DNA of 64,000 bases from positions 496,001 through 560,000 of the forward strand of contig JAPDOI010000187.1 of NCBI GenBank assembly GCA_029168955.1, read 5' to 3'. Below the pieces are notes generated by a model, which was given only the letters and a program-made list of their open reading frames with translations, was not told where the DNA came from and did no database searches. Below, piece after piece: positions 40,593 through 54,166 of this stretch (the stretch's first letter is position 1; each line of letters begins with the position of its first letter). This stretch comes from Aplectana chamaeleonis (lineage: Eukaryota > Nematoda > Chromadorea > Rhabditida > Cosmocercidae). The position numbers and the translations under genes were made by a program.

Positions 40593-43500
40593 GTTTTACG
40601 CAATGGACCTGAAGCCAAGCCCACTTTACCAAAGTCCTTCTCGGTTGTAACTGAGCCCCGCATATGTTGTACGCATCGATTCCGCAGTCCCGCGCACTTT
40701 CCGTGTCGTTTTACGCGTTGGACCCGAAGCCCCGCCCACTTTTTCAAAGTACTTCTTGGTTGTCCTGAGCCCACACATGTTGTACGCGTCGATTCCGCTG
40801 TCCCGCGCTTTTTCCGTGTCGTTTTACGCGATGGACCCGAAGCCCCGCCCTTTTACCAAAGTCCTTCTTGGTTGTCCCTGAGCCCGCACATGTTGTACGC
40901 GTCGAGTCCCGCGCACTTTCCGTGTCGTTTTACGCGATGGACCCGAAGCCCCGCCCACTTTCACAAAGTACCTCTCGGTTGTCCCTGAGCCCCGCATATG
41001 TTGTACGCGTCGATTCCGCAGTCCCGCGCTCGTACGCGTCGATTCTGCAGTCCCGCGCACTTTCCGTTTCGTTTTACGCCATGAACCCCAAGGTCCGCCC
41101 ACTTTTACAAAGTACTTCTTGGTTGTCCTTGAGCCCCACACATGTCGTACGCGTCGATTCCGCAGCCCCGCGCACTTTCCATATCGTTTTACGCGATGGA
41201 CCCGAAGCCATGCACACTTTTACAAAGTACTTCTTGGTTGTCCCCGAGCCCCGCACATGTTGTATGCGTCGTTTCCGCAGTCCCGCGCACTTTCCGTGTC
41301 GTTTTACGCGATGTACCCGGAGCCCCGCCCACTTTCACAAAGTACTTCTCGGTTGTCCCAGAGCCCCGCACATGTAGTATGCGTCGATTCCGCAGTCCCC
41401 CGCACTTTCCGTTGTCGTTTTACGCGATGAACCCGAAGCCCCGCCCACTTTTACAAAGTACTTCTTGGTTGTCCCTGAGCCCCGCATATGTTGTACGCGT
41501 CGATTCCGCAGTCCCACGCACTTTCCGTGTCGTGTTACGCGATGGACCCGGAGCCCCGCCCATTTTACCAAAGTCCTTCTCGGTTGTCCCTGAGCCCCGC
41601 ATATGTTGTACGCGTCGATTCCGCAGTCCCGCGCACTTTCCGTGTCGTTTTACGCAATGGACCCGAAGCCCCGCCCACTTTCACAAAGTACCTCTCGGTT
41701 GTCCCTGAGCCCCGCATATGTTGTACGCGTCGATTCCGCAGTCCCGCGCTCGTACGCGTCGATTCTGCAGTCCCGCGCACTTTCCGTTTCGTTTTACGCG
41801 ATGAACCCGAAGCTCCGCCCACTTTTACAAAGTACTTCTTGGTTGTCCTTGAGCCCCACACATGTCGTACGCGTCGATTCCGCAGCCCCGCGCACTTTCC
41901 ATATCGTTTTACGCGATGGACCCGAAGCCATGCACACTTTTACAAAGTACTTCTTGGTTGTCCCCGAGCCCCGCACATGTTGTATGCGTCGATTCCGCAG
42001 TCCCGCGCACTTTCCGTGTCGTTTTACGCGCTGGACCGATGCCCCGCCCACTTTTACAAAGTACCTTCTTGCTTTCTCGTCCCTGAGCCCTGCACATGTT
42101 GTACGCGTCGATTCCGCAGTCCCGCGCACTTTCCGTTTCGTTTTACGCGATGAACCCGAAGCTCCGCCCACTTTTACAAAGTACTTCTTGGTTGTCCTTG
42201 AGCCCCACACATGTCGTACGCGTCGATTCCGCAGTCCCGCGCACTTTCCGTGTCGTTTTACGCGATGGAACCGAAGCCATGCCCACTTTTTCAAAGTACT
42301 TCTTGGTTGTCCCTGAGCCCCGCATATGTTGTACGCGTTGATTCCGCAGTCCCGCGCACTTTCCGTTTCGTTTTACGCGATGGACCCGAAGCCCTGCACA
42401 CTTTTACAAAGTGCTTCTTGGTTGTCCCCGAGCCCCGCACATGTTGTATGCGCCGATTCCGCAGTCCCGCGCACTTTCCGTGTCGTTTTACGCGATGGAC
42501 CCGGAGCTCCGCCCACTTTCACAAAGTACTTCTCGGTTGTCCCTGAGCCCCGCATATGTTGTACGCGTCCATTCCGCAGTCCCGCGGTCGTACGCGTCGA
42601 TTCTGCAGTCCCGCGCACTTTCCGTTTCGTTTTACGCGATGAACCCGAAGCTCCGCCCACTTTTACAAAGTACTTCTTGGTTGTCCTTGAGCCCCACACA
42701 TGTCGTACGCGTCGATTCCGCAGTCCCGCGCACTTTCCATATCGTTTTACGCGATGGACCCGAAGCCATGCACACTTTTACAAAGTACTTCTTGGTTGTC
42801 CCCGAGCCCCGCACATGTTGTATGCGTCGATTCCGCAGTCCCGCGCACTTTCCGTGTCGTTTTACGCGATGGAACCCGAGCCCCGCCCACTTTTCAAAGT
42901 ACCCCTTGGTTGTCCCCGAGCCCCGCACATGTTGTATGCGTCGATTCCGCAGTCCCGCGCACTTTCCGTGTCGTTTTACGCGATGAACCCGAAGCTCCGC
43001 TCACTTTTACAAAGTACTTCTTGGTTGTCCTTGAGCCCCACACATGTCGTACGCGTCGATTCCGCAGTCCCGCGCACTTTCCATATCGTTTTACGCGATG
43101 GACCCGAAGCCATGCACACTTTTACAAAGTACTTCTTGGTTGTCCCCGAGCCCCGCACATGTTGTATGCGTCGATTCCGCAGTCCCGCGCACTTTCCGTG
43201 TCGTTTTACGCGATGGACCCGAAGCCCCGCCCACTTTCACAAAGTACCTCTCGGTTGTCCCTGAGCCCCGCATATGTTGTACGCGTCGATTCTGCAGTCC
43301 CGCGCACTTTCCGTTTCGTTTTACGCGATGAACCCGAAGCTCCGCCCACTTTTACAAAGTACTTCTTGGTTGTCCCTGAGCCCCGCATATGTTGTACGCG
43401 TCGATTCCGCGGTCCCGCGCACTTTCCATATCGTTTTACGCGATGGACCCGAAGCCATGCACACTTTTACAAAGTACTTCTTGGTTGTCCCCGAGCCCCG

Positions 43501-45643
43501 CACATGTTGTATGATTAGTCGTCGTATGCGTCGATTCCGCAGTCCCGCGCACATTCCCTGCCGTTTTACGTGATGGACCCGAAGCCCCGCCCACTTTCAC
43601 AGAGTACTTCTTGGTTGTCCCTGAGCCGCGCATATGTTGTACGCGTCGATTCCGCAGTCCCGCGCACTTTCCGTGTCGTTTTGCGCAATGAACCCGAAGT
43701 ACCTCCCACTTTTACAAAGGACTTCTTGGTTGTCCTTGAGCCCCACACATGTTGTACGCGTCGATTCCGCAGTCCCGCGCTTTTTCCGTGTCGTTCTACG
43801 CAATGGACCCGAAGCCATGCACACTTTTACAAAGTTCTTCTTGGTTGTCGCTGAGCCCCGCATATGTTGTACGAGTCGATTCCGCAGTCCCGCGCACTTT
43901 CCGTGTCGTTTTACGCGATGGACCCGAAGCTCCGACCACTTTCACAAAGTACTTCTTGGTTGTCCCCGGGCCCCGCACATGTTGTACGCGTCGATTCCGC
44001 TGTCCCGCGCTTTTTCCGTGTCGTTTTACGCAATGGACCCGAAGCCATGCACACTTTTACAAAGCACTTCTTGGTTGTCCCCGAGCCCCGCACATGTTGT
44101 ACGCGTCGATTCCGCAGTCCCGCGCACTTTCCGTGTCGTTTTACGCGATTGACCCAAAGCCCTGCCCACTTTCACTGAGTACTTCTTGGTTGTCCCCGGA
44201 CCCCGTACATGTTGTACGCGTCGACTCCGCAGTCCCGCGCACTTTCCGTGTCGTTTTACGCGATGGACCCGAAGCCCCGCCCACTTTAACAAAGTCCTTG
44301 GTTGCCCCTGAGCCCCGCATATGTTGTTCGCTTCGATTGCGCAGTTCCGCGTCCTTTCCGTGTCGTTTTACGCGATGGACCCGAAGCCCCGCCCACTTTT
44401 ACAAAGTACTTCTTGGTTGTTCCCGAGCCCCGCATATGTTGTAGGCGTCGATTCACGCGTCGATTCTCAGTCCCGCGCACTTTCCGTTTCGTTTTACGCG
44501 ATGAACCCGAAGCTCCGCCCACTTTTACAAAGTACTTCTTGGTTGTCCTTGAGCCCCACACATGTCGTACGCGTCGATTCCGCAGTCCCGCGCACTTTCC
44601 ATATCGTTTTACGCGATGGACCCGAAGCCATGCACACTTTTCAAAGTACTTCTTGGTTGTCCCCGAGCCCCGCACATGTTGTTCGCGTCGATTCCGCACT
44701 CCCGCGCACTTCCCGGGTCGTTTTACGCGGTGTACCCGGAGCCCCGCCCACTTTTTCAAAGTACCCCTTGGTTGTCCCCGGGCCCCGCACATGTTGTACG
44801 CGTCGATTCTGCAGTCCCGCGCACTTTCCGTTTCGTTTTACGCGATGAACCCGAAGCTCCGCCCACTTTTACAAAGTACTTCTTGGTTGTCCTTGAGCCC
44901 CACACATGTCGTACGCGTCGATTCCGCAGTCCCGCGCACTTTCCATATCGTTTTACGCGATGGACCCGAAGCCATGCACACTTTTACAAAGTACTTCTTG
45001 GTTGTCCCCGAGCCCCGCACATGTTGTATGCGTCGATTCCGCAGTCCCGCGCACTTTCCGTGTCGTTTTACGCGATGAACCCGAAGCTCCGCTCACTTTT
45101 ACAAAGTACCTCTCGGTTGTCCCTGAGCCCCGCATATGTTGTACGCGTCGATTCCGCAGTCCCGCGGTACGCGTCGATTCCGCAGTCCCGCGCACTTTCC
45201 GTGTCGTTTTACGCGATGAACCCGAAGCTCCGCTCACTTTTACAAAGTACTTCTTGGTTGTCCTTGAGCCCCACACATGTCGTACGCGTCGATTCCGCAG
45301 TCCCGCGCACTTTCCATATCGTTTTACGCGATGGACCCGAAGCCATGCACACTTTTACAAAGTACTTCTTGGTTGTCCCCGAGCCCCGCACATGTTGTAT
45401 GCGTCGATTCTGCAGTCCCGCGCACTTTCCGTGTCGTTTTACGCGATGTACCCGGAGCCCCGCCCACTTTTCAAAGTACTTCTTGGTTGTCCCCGAGCCC
45501 CGCACATGTTGTATGCGTCGATTCCGCAGTCCCGCGCACTTTCCGTGTCGTTTTACGCGCTGGACCGATGCCCCGCCCACTTTTACAAAGTGTTTTTTGG
45601 TTGTCCCCGAGCCCCGCACATGTTGTACGCGTCGATTCAACAG
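40593..45643 (+). repeat. 5.05-kb module-free monomer block
   Basis: The second longest run of monomers between modules. It is rich in the alternation of GATGAACCCGAAGCTCC monomers with CCATATCG/GCCATGCACAC monomers. It includes an insertion of ATTAGTCGTCGT near 43515 and an irregular join at 44450-44470 where a GGCGTCGATTCACGCGTCG segment marks an unequal junction. Confidence 0.8.
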
Positions 45644-45980
45644 CTACGATGGTCCCAGCATGATCCGTTACTGACAAAGCTTAAAGGACTCAATAGGCAA
45701 CATCTAGGATGGTCCCATCACGATCAGTATCGATTAAAGTTTAAAGGACTCAATATGCAACAGCCAGGGTGGTCCCACCACGATCTTAATGATGTGCGCG
45801 CTCCTCCTAAGCCCCACTCATATTCCGCCACCTTCTCGGTGTACTTAAACAATAACGTGCTCTGAGTGATAGGGTTAAAAATTGCGGGAAATTTGAAACC
45901 CGGTCAGATAGACGTCGGTCAGATATCGGTCAGACGTGCCAGACACTCGGTCAGACACACCACCACTCCGATTGTTAAAT
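45644..45980 (+). repeat. Module copy 19 (337 bp)
   Basis: Shares GTACTTAAAC and GTTAAATG with copy 18, 5.4 kb away. Private CAGATATCGG in the tail. Confidence 0.95.
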
Positions 45981-46709
45981 GTTTTACGCAATGGACCTGA
46001 AGCCCCGCCCACTTTACCAAAGTCCTTCTTGGTTGTCCCCGGGCCCCGCATATGTTGTACGCGTCGATTCCGCAGTCCCGCGGTCGTACGCGTCGATTCC
46101 GCAGTCCCACGCACTTTCCGTGTCGTTTTACGCGATGGACCCGAAGCCCCGCCCACTCTCACAAAGTACTTCTTGGTTCTCCCTGGGCCCCGCCTATGTT
46201 GTACGCGTCGACTCCGCAGTCCCGCGGTCGTACGCGTCGATTCCGCAGTCCCGCGCACTTTCCGTGTCGTTTTACGCGATGGACCCGAAGCCCCGCTCAC
46301 TTTCACAAAGTACTTCTTGGTTGACCCCGGGCCCCGCATATGTTGTACGCGTCGATTCCGCAGTCCCGCGGTCGTACGCGTCGATTCCTGCAGTCCGCGC
46401 ACTTTCCGTGTCGTTTTACGCGATGGACCCGAAGCCCCGCCCACTTTCACAAAGTACTTATTGGTTGTCCCCGAGCCCCGCACATGTTGTACGCGTCGAT
46501 TCCGCAGTCCCGCGCACTTTCCGTGTCATTTACGCGATGGACCCGAAGCCCCGCCCACTTTAAAAAAGTACTTCTTGGTTGTCCCCGGGCCCCGCACATG
46601 TTGTACGCGTCGATTCCGCAGTCCCGCGCACTTTCCGTGTCGTTTTACGCGATGGACCCGAAGCCCCGCCCACTTTCACAAAGTACTTCTTGGTTGTCCC
46701 CGGGCCCCG

Positions 46710-47861
46710 CATATGTTGTACGCGTCGATTCCGCAGTCCCGCGGTCGTACGCGTCGATTCCGCAGTCCCGCGCACTTTCCATATCGTTTTACGCGATGGA
46801 CCCGAAGCCATGCACACTTTTTCAAAGTACCCCTTGGTTGTCCCCGGGCCCCGCATATGTTGTACGCGTCGATTCCGCAGTCCCGCGGTCGTACGCGTCG
46901 ATTCCGCAGTCCCGCGCACTTTCCGTGTCGTTTTACGCGATGGACCCGAAGCCCCGCCCACTTTCACAAAGTACTTCTTGGTTGTCCCCGGGCCCCGCAT
47001 ATGTTGTACGCGTCGATTCCGCAGTCCCGCGGTCGTACGCGTCGATTCCGCAGTCCCGCGCACTTTCCGTGTCGTTTTACGCGATGGACCCGAAGCCCCG
47101 CCCACTTTCACAAAGTACTTCTTGGTTGTCCCCGGGCCCCGCATATGTTGTACGCGTCGATTCCGCAGTCCCGCGGTCGTACGCGTCGATTCCGCAGTCC
47201 CGCGCACTTTCCGTGTCGTTTTACGCGATGGACCCGGAGCCCCGCCCACTTTCACAAAGTACTTCTTGGTTGTCCCCGGGCCCCGCATATGTTGTACGCG
47301 TCGATTCCGCAGTCCCGCGGTCGTACGCGTCGATTCCGCAGTCCCGCGCACTTTCCATATCGTTTTACGCGATGGACCCGAAGCCATGCACACTTTTTCA
47401 AAGTACCCCTTGGTTGTCCCCGGGCCCCGCATATGTTGTACGCGTCGATTCCGCAGTCCCGCGGTCGTACGCGTCGATTCCGCAGTCCCGCGCACTTTCC
47501 GTGTCGTTTTACGCGATGGACCCGAAGCCCCGCCCACTTTCACAAAGTACTTCTTGGTTCTCCCTGGGCCCCGCATATGTTGTACGCGTCGATTCCGCAG
47601 TCCCGCGGTCGTACGCGTCGATTCCGCAGTCCCGCGCACTTTCCGTGTCGTTTTACGCGATGGACCCGAAGCCCCGCCCACTTTCACAAAGTACTTCTTG
47701 GTTGTCCCCGGGCCCCGCATATGTTGTACGCGTCGATTCCGCAGTCCCGCGGTCGTACGCGTCGATTCCGCAGTCCCGCGCACTTTCCGTGTCGTTTTAC
47801 GCGATGGACCCGAAGCCCCGCCCACTTTCACAAAGTACTTCTTGGTTGTCCCCGGGCCCCG
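46710..47861 (+). repeat. Eight perfect 144-bp monomers in tandem
   Basis: The CATATG block recurs at 46710, 46854, 46998, 47142, 47286, 47430, 47574 and 47718, and a variant of it at 47862, which is exactly 144 bp each time. The extra 29 bp is a local duplication of the TCGTACGCGTCGATTCCGCAG segment. Units 1 and 5 share the CCATATCG and GCCATGCACAC variant, which points to a four-unit, 576-bp higher-order repeat present twice. As 144 is 48 codons, reading frame is preserved through the run, and several frames stay open here for 400 to 800 codons on both strands. This is one of the most homogeneous stretches in the array. Confidence 0.95.
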
Positions 47862-49295
47862 CATACGTTGTACGCGTCGATTCCGCAGTCCCGCGCACTT
47901 TCCGTGTCGTTTTACGCGATGGACCCGAAGCCCCGCCCACTTTCACAAAGTACTTCTTGGTTGTCCCCGAGCCCCGCACATGTTGTACGCATCGATTCCG
48001 CAGTCTCGCGCACTTTCCGTGTCGTTTTACGCGATGGACCCAAAGCCCCGCCCACTTTTACAAAGTCCTTGGTTGCCTCTGAGCCCCGCATATGTTGTTC
48101 GCGTCAACTCCGCAGTCCCGCGCACTTTCCGTGCCGTTTTACGCGATGGACCCGAAGCCCCGCCCACTTTCACAAAGTACTTCTTGGTTGTCCCTGAGCC
48201 CCGCATATGTTGTACGCGTCGATTCCGCAGTCCCGCGCACTTTCCGGGTCGTTTTACGCGATGGACCCGAAGCCCCGCCCACTTACACAAAGTATTGCTT
48301 GGTTGCCTCTGGGCCCCGCACATGTTGTACGCGTCGATTCCGCAGTCCCGCGCACTTTCCGTGTCGTTTTACGCGATGGACCCGGAGCCCGCCCACTTTT
48401 TCAAAGTACCCCTTGGTTGTCCCTGGGCCCAGCACATGTTGTACGCGTCGATTCCGCAGTCCCGCGCACTTTCCGTGTCGTTTTACGCGATGGACCCGAA
48501 GCCCCGCCCACTTTCACAAATTACTTCTTGGTTGTCCCCGGGCCCCGCATATGTTGTACGCGTCGATTCCGCAGTCCCGCGGTCGTACGCGTCGATTCCG
48601 CAGTCCCGCGCACTTTCCATATCGTTTTACGCGATGGACCCGAAGCCATGCACACTTTTACAAAGTACTTCTTGGTTGTCCCCGAGCCCCGCACATGTTG
48701 TATGCGTCGATTCCGCAGTCCCGCGCACTTTCCGTGTCGTTTTACGCGATGTACCCGGAGCCCCGCTCACTTTTTCAAAGTACCCCTTGGTTGTCCCCGG
48801 GCCCCGCATATGTTGTACGCGTCGATTCCGCAGTCCCGCGGTCGTACGCGTCGATTCCGCAGTCCCGCGCACTTTCCGTGTCGTTTTACGCGATGTACCC
48901 GGAGCCCCGCTCACTTTACCAAAGTCCTTCTCGGTCGTCCCTGAGCCCCGCATATGTTGTACGCGTTGATTCCGCAGTCCCGCGCACTTTCCGTGTCGTT
49001 TTACGCGATGGACCCGAAGCCCCGCCCACTTTCACAAGGTACTTCTTGGTTGTCCCTGGGCCCCGCACATGTTGTGCGCGTCGATTCCATAGTCCCGCGC
49101 ACTTTCCGTGCCGTTCTACGCCATTGACCCGGAGCCCCGTCCACTTTCACAAAGTACTTCTCGGTTGTACCTGAGCCCCGCACATGTTGCATGCGTCGAT
49201 TCCGCAGTCCCGCGCACTTTCCGTGTCGTTTTACGCGATGCACCCGGAGCCCCGCCCACTTTTTCAAAGTACCCCTTGGTTGTCCCCGGGCCCCG

Positions 49296-49727
49296 CATAT
49301 GTTGTACGCGTCGATTCCGCAGTCCCGCGGTCGTACGCGTCGATTCCGCAGTCCCGCGCACTTTCCGTGTCGTTTTACGCGATGGACCCGAAGCCCCGCC
49401 CACTTTCACAAAGTACTTCTTGGTTGTCCCCGGGCCCCGCATATGTTGTACGCGTCGATTCCGCAGTCCCGCGGTCGTACGCGTCGATTCCGCAGTCCCG
49501 CGCACTTTCCGTGTCGTTTTACGCGATGGACCCGGAGCCCCGCCCACTTTTTCAAAGTACCCCTTGGTTGTCCCCGGGCCCCGCATATGTTGTACGCGTC
49601 GATTCCGCAGTCCCGCGGTCGTACGCGTCGATTCCGCAGTCCCGCGCACTTTCCGTGTCGTTTTACGCGATGGACCCGAAGCCCCGCCCACTCTCACAAA
49701 GTACTTCTTGGTTGTCCCCGAGCCCCG
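49296..49727 (+). repeat. Three further 144-bp monomers
   Basis: CATATG blocks lie at 49296, 49440 and 49584 and the next CACATG block at 49728, all 144 bp apart. These units carry the same 29-bp duplication with a CGGTCG junction as the 46.7-47.9 kb run. That distinguishes them from the CGCTCG junction used by the scattered 144-bp units in the first 45 kb. Confidence 0.9.
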
Positions 49728-49878
49728 CACATGTTGTATGCGCCGATTCCGTCGATTCCGCAGTCCCGCGCACTTTCCGTGTCGTTTTACGCGATGGACC
49801 CGAAGCCCCGCCCAGTTTTACAAAGTACCCCTTGGTTGTCCCCGGGCCCCGCACATGTTGCACGCGTCGATTCAACAG

Positions 49879-50215
49879 CTACGATGGTTCCAGCATGATC
49901 CGTTACTAACAAAGTTTAAAGGACTCAATAGGCAACATCTAGGATGGTCCCACCACGATCAGTATCGATTTAAGTTTAAAGGACTCGATATGCAACAGCC
50001 AGGGTGGTCCCACCACGATCTTAACGATGTGCGCTTTCCTCCTAAGCCCCGCTCATATTCCGCCACCTTCTCGGTGTACTGAAACAATAACGTGCTCTGA
50101 GTGATAGGGTTAAAAATTGCGGGAAATTTGAAACCCGGTTAGATAGATGTCGGTCAGACATCGGTCGGACGTGCCAGACACTCGGTCAGACACACCACCA
50201 CTCCGATTGTTATAT
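49879..50215 (+). repeat. Module copy 20 (337 bp, divergent)
   Basis: Many substitutions at constant length: GATGGTTCCAGC, TACTAACAAAGTTTAAAGG, GATTTAAGTTT, GTGCGCTTTCCTCC. The tail variant GGTTAGATAGATG is shared with copies 21 and 22. Confidence 0.95.
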
Positions 50216-51544
50216 GTTTTACGCGATGGACCCGAAGTACCGCCCACTTTTACAAAGGACTTCTTGGTTGTCCTTGAGCCCGCATATGTTGTACGCGTCG
50301 ATTCCGCAGTCCCGCGCACTTTCCGTGTCGTTTTACGCGATGGACCCGAAGCCCCGCCCACTTTCACAAAGTACTTATTGGTTGTCCCCGGGCCCCGCAC
50401 ATGTTGTACGCGTCGACTCCGCAGTCCCGCGCACTTTCCGTGCCGTTCTACGCCATGGACCCGGAGCCCCGTCCACTTTCACAAAGTACTTCTCGGTTGT
50501 CCCTGAGCCCCGCATATGTTGTACGCGTCAATTCCGCAGTCCCGCGGTCGTACGCGTCGGTTCTGCAGTCCCGCGCACTTTCCGTTTCGTTTTACGCGAT
50601 GGACCCGAAGCCCCGCCCACTTTTACAAAGTACTTCTTGGTTGTCCCTGAGCCCCGCACATGTTGTACGCGTCGATTCCGCAGTCCCGCGCTCGTACGCG
50701 TCGATTCCGCAGTCCGCGCACTTTCCATATCGTTTTACGCGATGGACCCGAAGCCCCGCCAACTATCACAAAGTGTTTCTTGGTTGTCCCTGAGCCCCGC
50801 ACTTGTTGTTCGCGTCGATTCCGCAGTCCCGCGCACTTTCCGGGTCGTTTCACGCGATGGACCCGAAGCCCCGCCCACGTTCACAAAGTACTTATTGGTT
50901 GTCCCTGAGTCCCGCATATGTTGTTCGTGTCGATTCCGCAGTCCCGCGCACTTTCCGGGTCGTTTTACGCGATGGACCCTCACCCAAGCCCACTTTCACA
51001 AAGTACTTCTTGGTTGTCCCTGAGTCCCGCATATATTGTTCGTGTCGATTCCGCAGTCTCGCGCACTTTCCGGGTCGTTTTACGCGATGGACCCGAGCCC
51101 CGCCCACTTTTTCAAAGTATCCCATGGTTGTCCCCGGGCCCAGCACATGTTGTACGCGTCGACTCCGCAGTCCCGCGCACTTTCCGTGTCGTTTTACGCG
51201 ATGGACCCGAAGCCCCGCCCACTTTCACAAAGTACTTCTCGGTTGTACCTGAGCCCCGCATATGTTGTACGCGTCAATGCCGCAGTCTCGCGGTCGTACG
51301 CGTCGATTCTGCAGTCCCGCGCACTTTCCGTTTCGTTTTACGCGATGGACCCGAAGCCCTGCACACTTTTTCAAAGTACCCCTTGGTTGTCCCCGGGCCC
51401 CGCACATGTTGTACGCGTCGACTCCGCAGTCCCGCGCACTTTCCGTGTCGTTTTACGCGATGGACCCGGAGCTCCGCCCACTTTTTCAAAGTGTTTTTTG
51501 GTTGTCCCCGAGCCCCGCACATGTTGTACGCGTCGATTCAACAG

Positions 51545-51881
51545 CTACGATGGTCCCAGCATGATCCGTTACTGACAAAGCTTAAAGGACTCAATAGGCA
51601 ACATCTAGGATGGTCCCATCACTATCAGTATCGATTAAAGTTTAAAGGACTCAACATGCAACAGCCAGGGTGGTCCCACCACGATCTTAATGATGTGCGC
51701 GCTCCTCCTAAGCCCCACTCATATTCCGCCACCTTCTCGGTGTACTGAAACAATAACGTGCTCTGAGTGATAGGGTTAAAAATTGCGGGAAATTTGAAAC
51801 CCGGTTAGATAGATGTCGGTCAGACATCGGTCGGACGTGCCAGACACTCGGTCAGACACACCACCACTCCGATTGTTATAT
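51545..51881 (+). repeat. Module copy 21 (337 bp)
   Basis: GGTTAGATAGATG tail as in copies 20 and 22. Private CATCACTATCAG and CTCAACATGC. Confidence 0.95.
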
Positions 51882-53829
51882 GTTTTACGCAATGGACCTG
51901 AAGCCCCGCCCACTTTACCAAAGTCCTTCTCGGTTGTCCCTGAGCCCCGCACATGTTGTGCGCGTCGATTCCGAAGTCCCGCGTACTTTCCGTGCCGTTT
52001 TACGCCATGGAATCGGAGCCCCGCCCACTTTCACGAAGTACTTCTAGGTTGTCCCCGGGACCCGCACATGTTGTACGCGTCGATCCCCCAGTCCCGCGGT
52101 CGTACGCGTCGACTCCGCAGTCCCGCGCACTTTCCGTGCCGTTCTACGCCATGGACCCGGAGCCCCGTCCACTTTCACAAAGTACTTCTCGGTTGTCCCT
52201 GAGCCCCGCATATGTTGTACGCGTCAATTCCGCAGTCCCGCGGTCGTACGCGTCGATTCTGCAGTCCCGCGCACTTTCCGTTTCGTTTCACGCGATGAAC
52301 CCGAAGCTCCGCCCACTTTTACAAAGTACTTCTTGGTTGTCCTTGAGCCCCACACATGTTGTACGCGTCGATTCCGCAGTCCCGCGCTCGTACGCGTCGA
52401 TTCCGCAGTCCCGCGCACTTTCCATATCGTTTTACGCGATGGACCCGAAGCCCTGCACACTTTTACAAAGTATTTCATGGTTGTCCCCGAGCCCCGCACA
52501 TGTTGTACGCGTCGACTCCGCAGTCCCGCGCACTTTCCGTGTCGTTTTACGCGATGGACCCGGAGCCCCGCCCACTTTTTCAAAGTACCCCATGGTTGTC
52601 CCCGGGCCCAGCACATGTTGTACGCGTCGACTCCGCAGTCCCGCGCACTTTCCGTGTCGTTTTACGCGATGGACCCGAAGCTCCGACCACTTTCACAAAG
52701 TACTTCTTGGTTGTCCCTGTACCCCGCACATGTTGTGCGCGTCGACTCCGCAGTCCCATGCAATTTCCGTGTCGTTTTACGCGATTGACCCAAAGCCCTG
52801 CCCACTTTCACAAAAGTACCCTTGGTTGTCCCCGGGCCCCGCACGCGTTGATTCCGCAGTTGTGCGCGTCGATTCCGCAGTCCCGCGCACTTTCCGTGCC
52901 GTTTTACGCCATGGACCCGGAGCCCCGCCCACTTTCACAAAGTACTTCTCGTTTGTCCCTGAGCCCCGCATATGCTGTACGCGTTGATTCCGCAGTCCCG
53001 CGCACTTTCCGTGTCGTTTTACGCGATGGACCCGAAGCCCCGCCCACTTTCACAAGGTACTTCTTGGTTGTCCCTGGGCCCCGCACATGTTGTGCGCGTC
53101 GATTCCATAGTCCCGCGCACTTTCCGTGCCGTTCTACGCCATGGACCCGGAGCCCCGTCCACTTTCACAAAGTACTTCTCGGTTGTACCTGAGCCCCGCA
53201 TATGTTGTACGCGTCAATGCCGCAGTCTCGCGGTCGTACGCGTCGATTCTGCAGTCCCGCGCACTTTCCGTTTCGTTTTACGCGATGGACCCGAAGCCCT
53301 GCACACTTTTACAAAGTGCTTCTTGGTTGTCCCCGAGCCCCGCACATGTTGTATGCGCCGATTCCGCACTCCCGCGCACTTTCCGTGTCGTTTTACGCGA
53401 TGGACCCGGAGCTCCGCCCACTTTTTCAAAGTACCCCATGGTTGTCCCTGGGCCCAGCACATGTTGTACGCGTCGACTCCGCAGTTCCGCGCACTTTCCG
53501 TGTCGTTTTACGCGATGGACCCGAAGCCCCGCCCACTTTCACAAAGTACTTCTTGGTTCTCCCTGGGCCCCGCCCATGTTGCATGCGTCGATTCCGCAGT
53601 CCCGCGCACTTTCCGTGTCGTTTTACGCGATGCACCCGGAGCCCCGCCCACTTTTTCAAAGTACCCCTTGGTTGTCCCCGGGCCCCGCACATGTTTTACG
53701 CGTCGACTCCGCAGTCCCGCGCACTTTCCGTGTCGTTTTACGCGCTGGACCCGATGCCCCGCCCACTTTTACAAAGTGTTTTTTGGTTGTCCCCGAGCCC
53801 CGCCCATGTTGTACGCGTCGATTCAACAG

Positions 53830-54166
53830 CTACGATGGTCCCAGCATGATCCGTTACTGACAAAGCTTAAAGGACTCAATAGGCAACATCTAGGATGGTC
53901 CCATCACGATCAGTATCGATTAAAGTTTAAAGGACTCAATATGCAACAGCCAGGGTGGTCCCACCACGATTTTGATGATGTGCGCGCTCCTCCTAAGCCC
54001 CACTCATATTCCGCCACCTTCTCGGTGTACTGAAACAATAACGTGCTCTGAGTGATAGGGTTAGAAATTGCGGGAAATTTGAAACCCGGTTAGATAGATG
54101 TCGGTCAGACATCGGTCAGACGTGCCAGACACTCGGTCAGACACACCACCACTCCGATTGTTATAT
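53830..54166 (+). repeat. Module copy 22 (337 bp)
   Basis: Private CACGATTTTGATGATG and GGGTTAGAAATTGC. The following monomer begins GTTTCACGC. Confidence 0.95.

Noticed and set aside
45936..48969. Overlapping open frames of up to 753 and 796 codons on the plus strand and 434 on the minus strand, and hundreds of shorter ones across 1-57417
   Set aside because: All frames are translations of the same satellite monomer, shift with its 115/144-bp period and end in modules or at monomer point changes. There is no domain, consistent start or codon-position signal.
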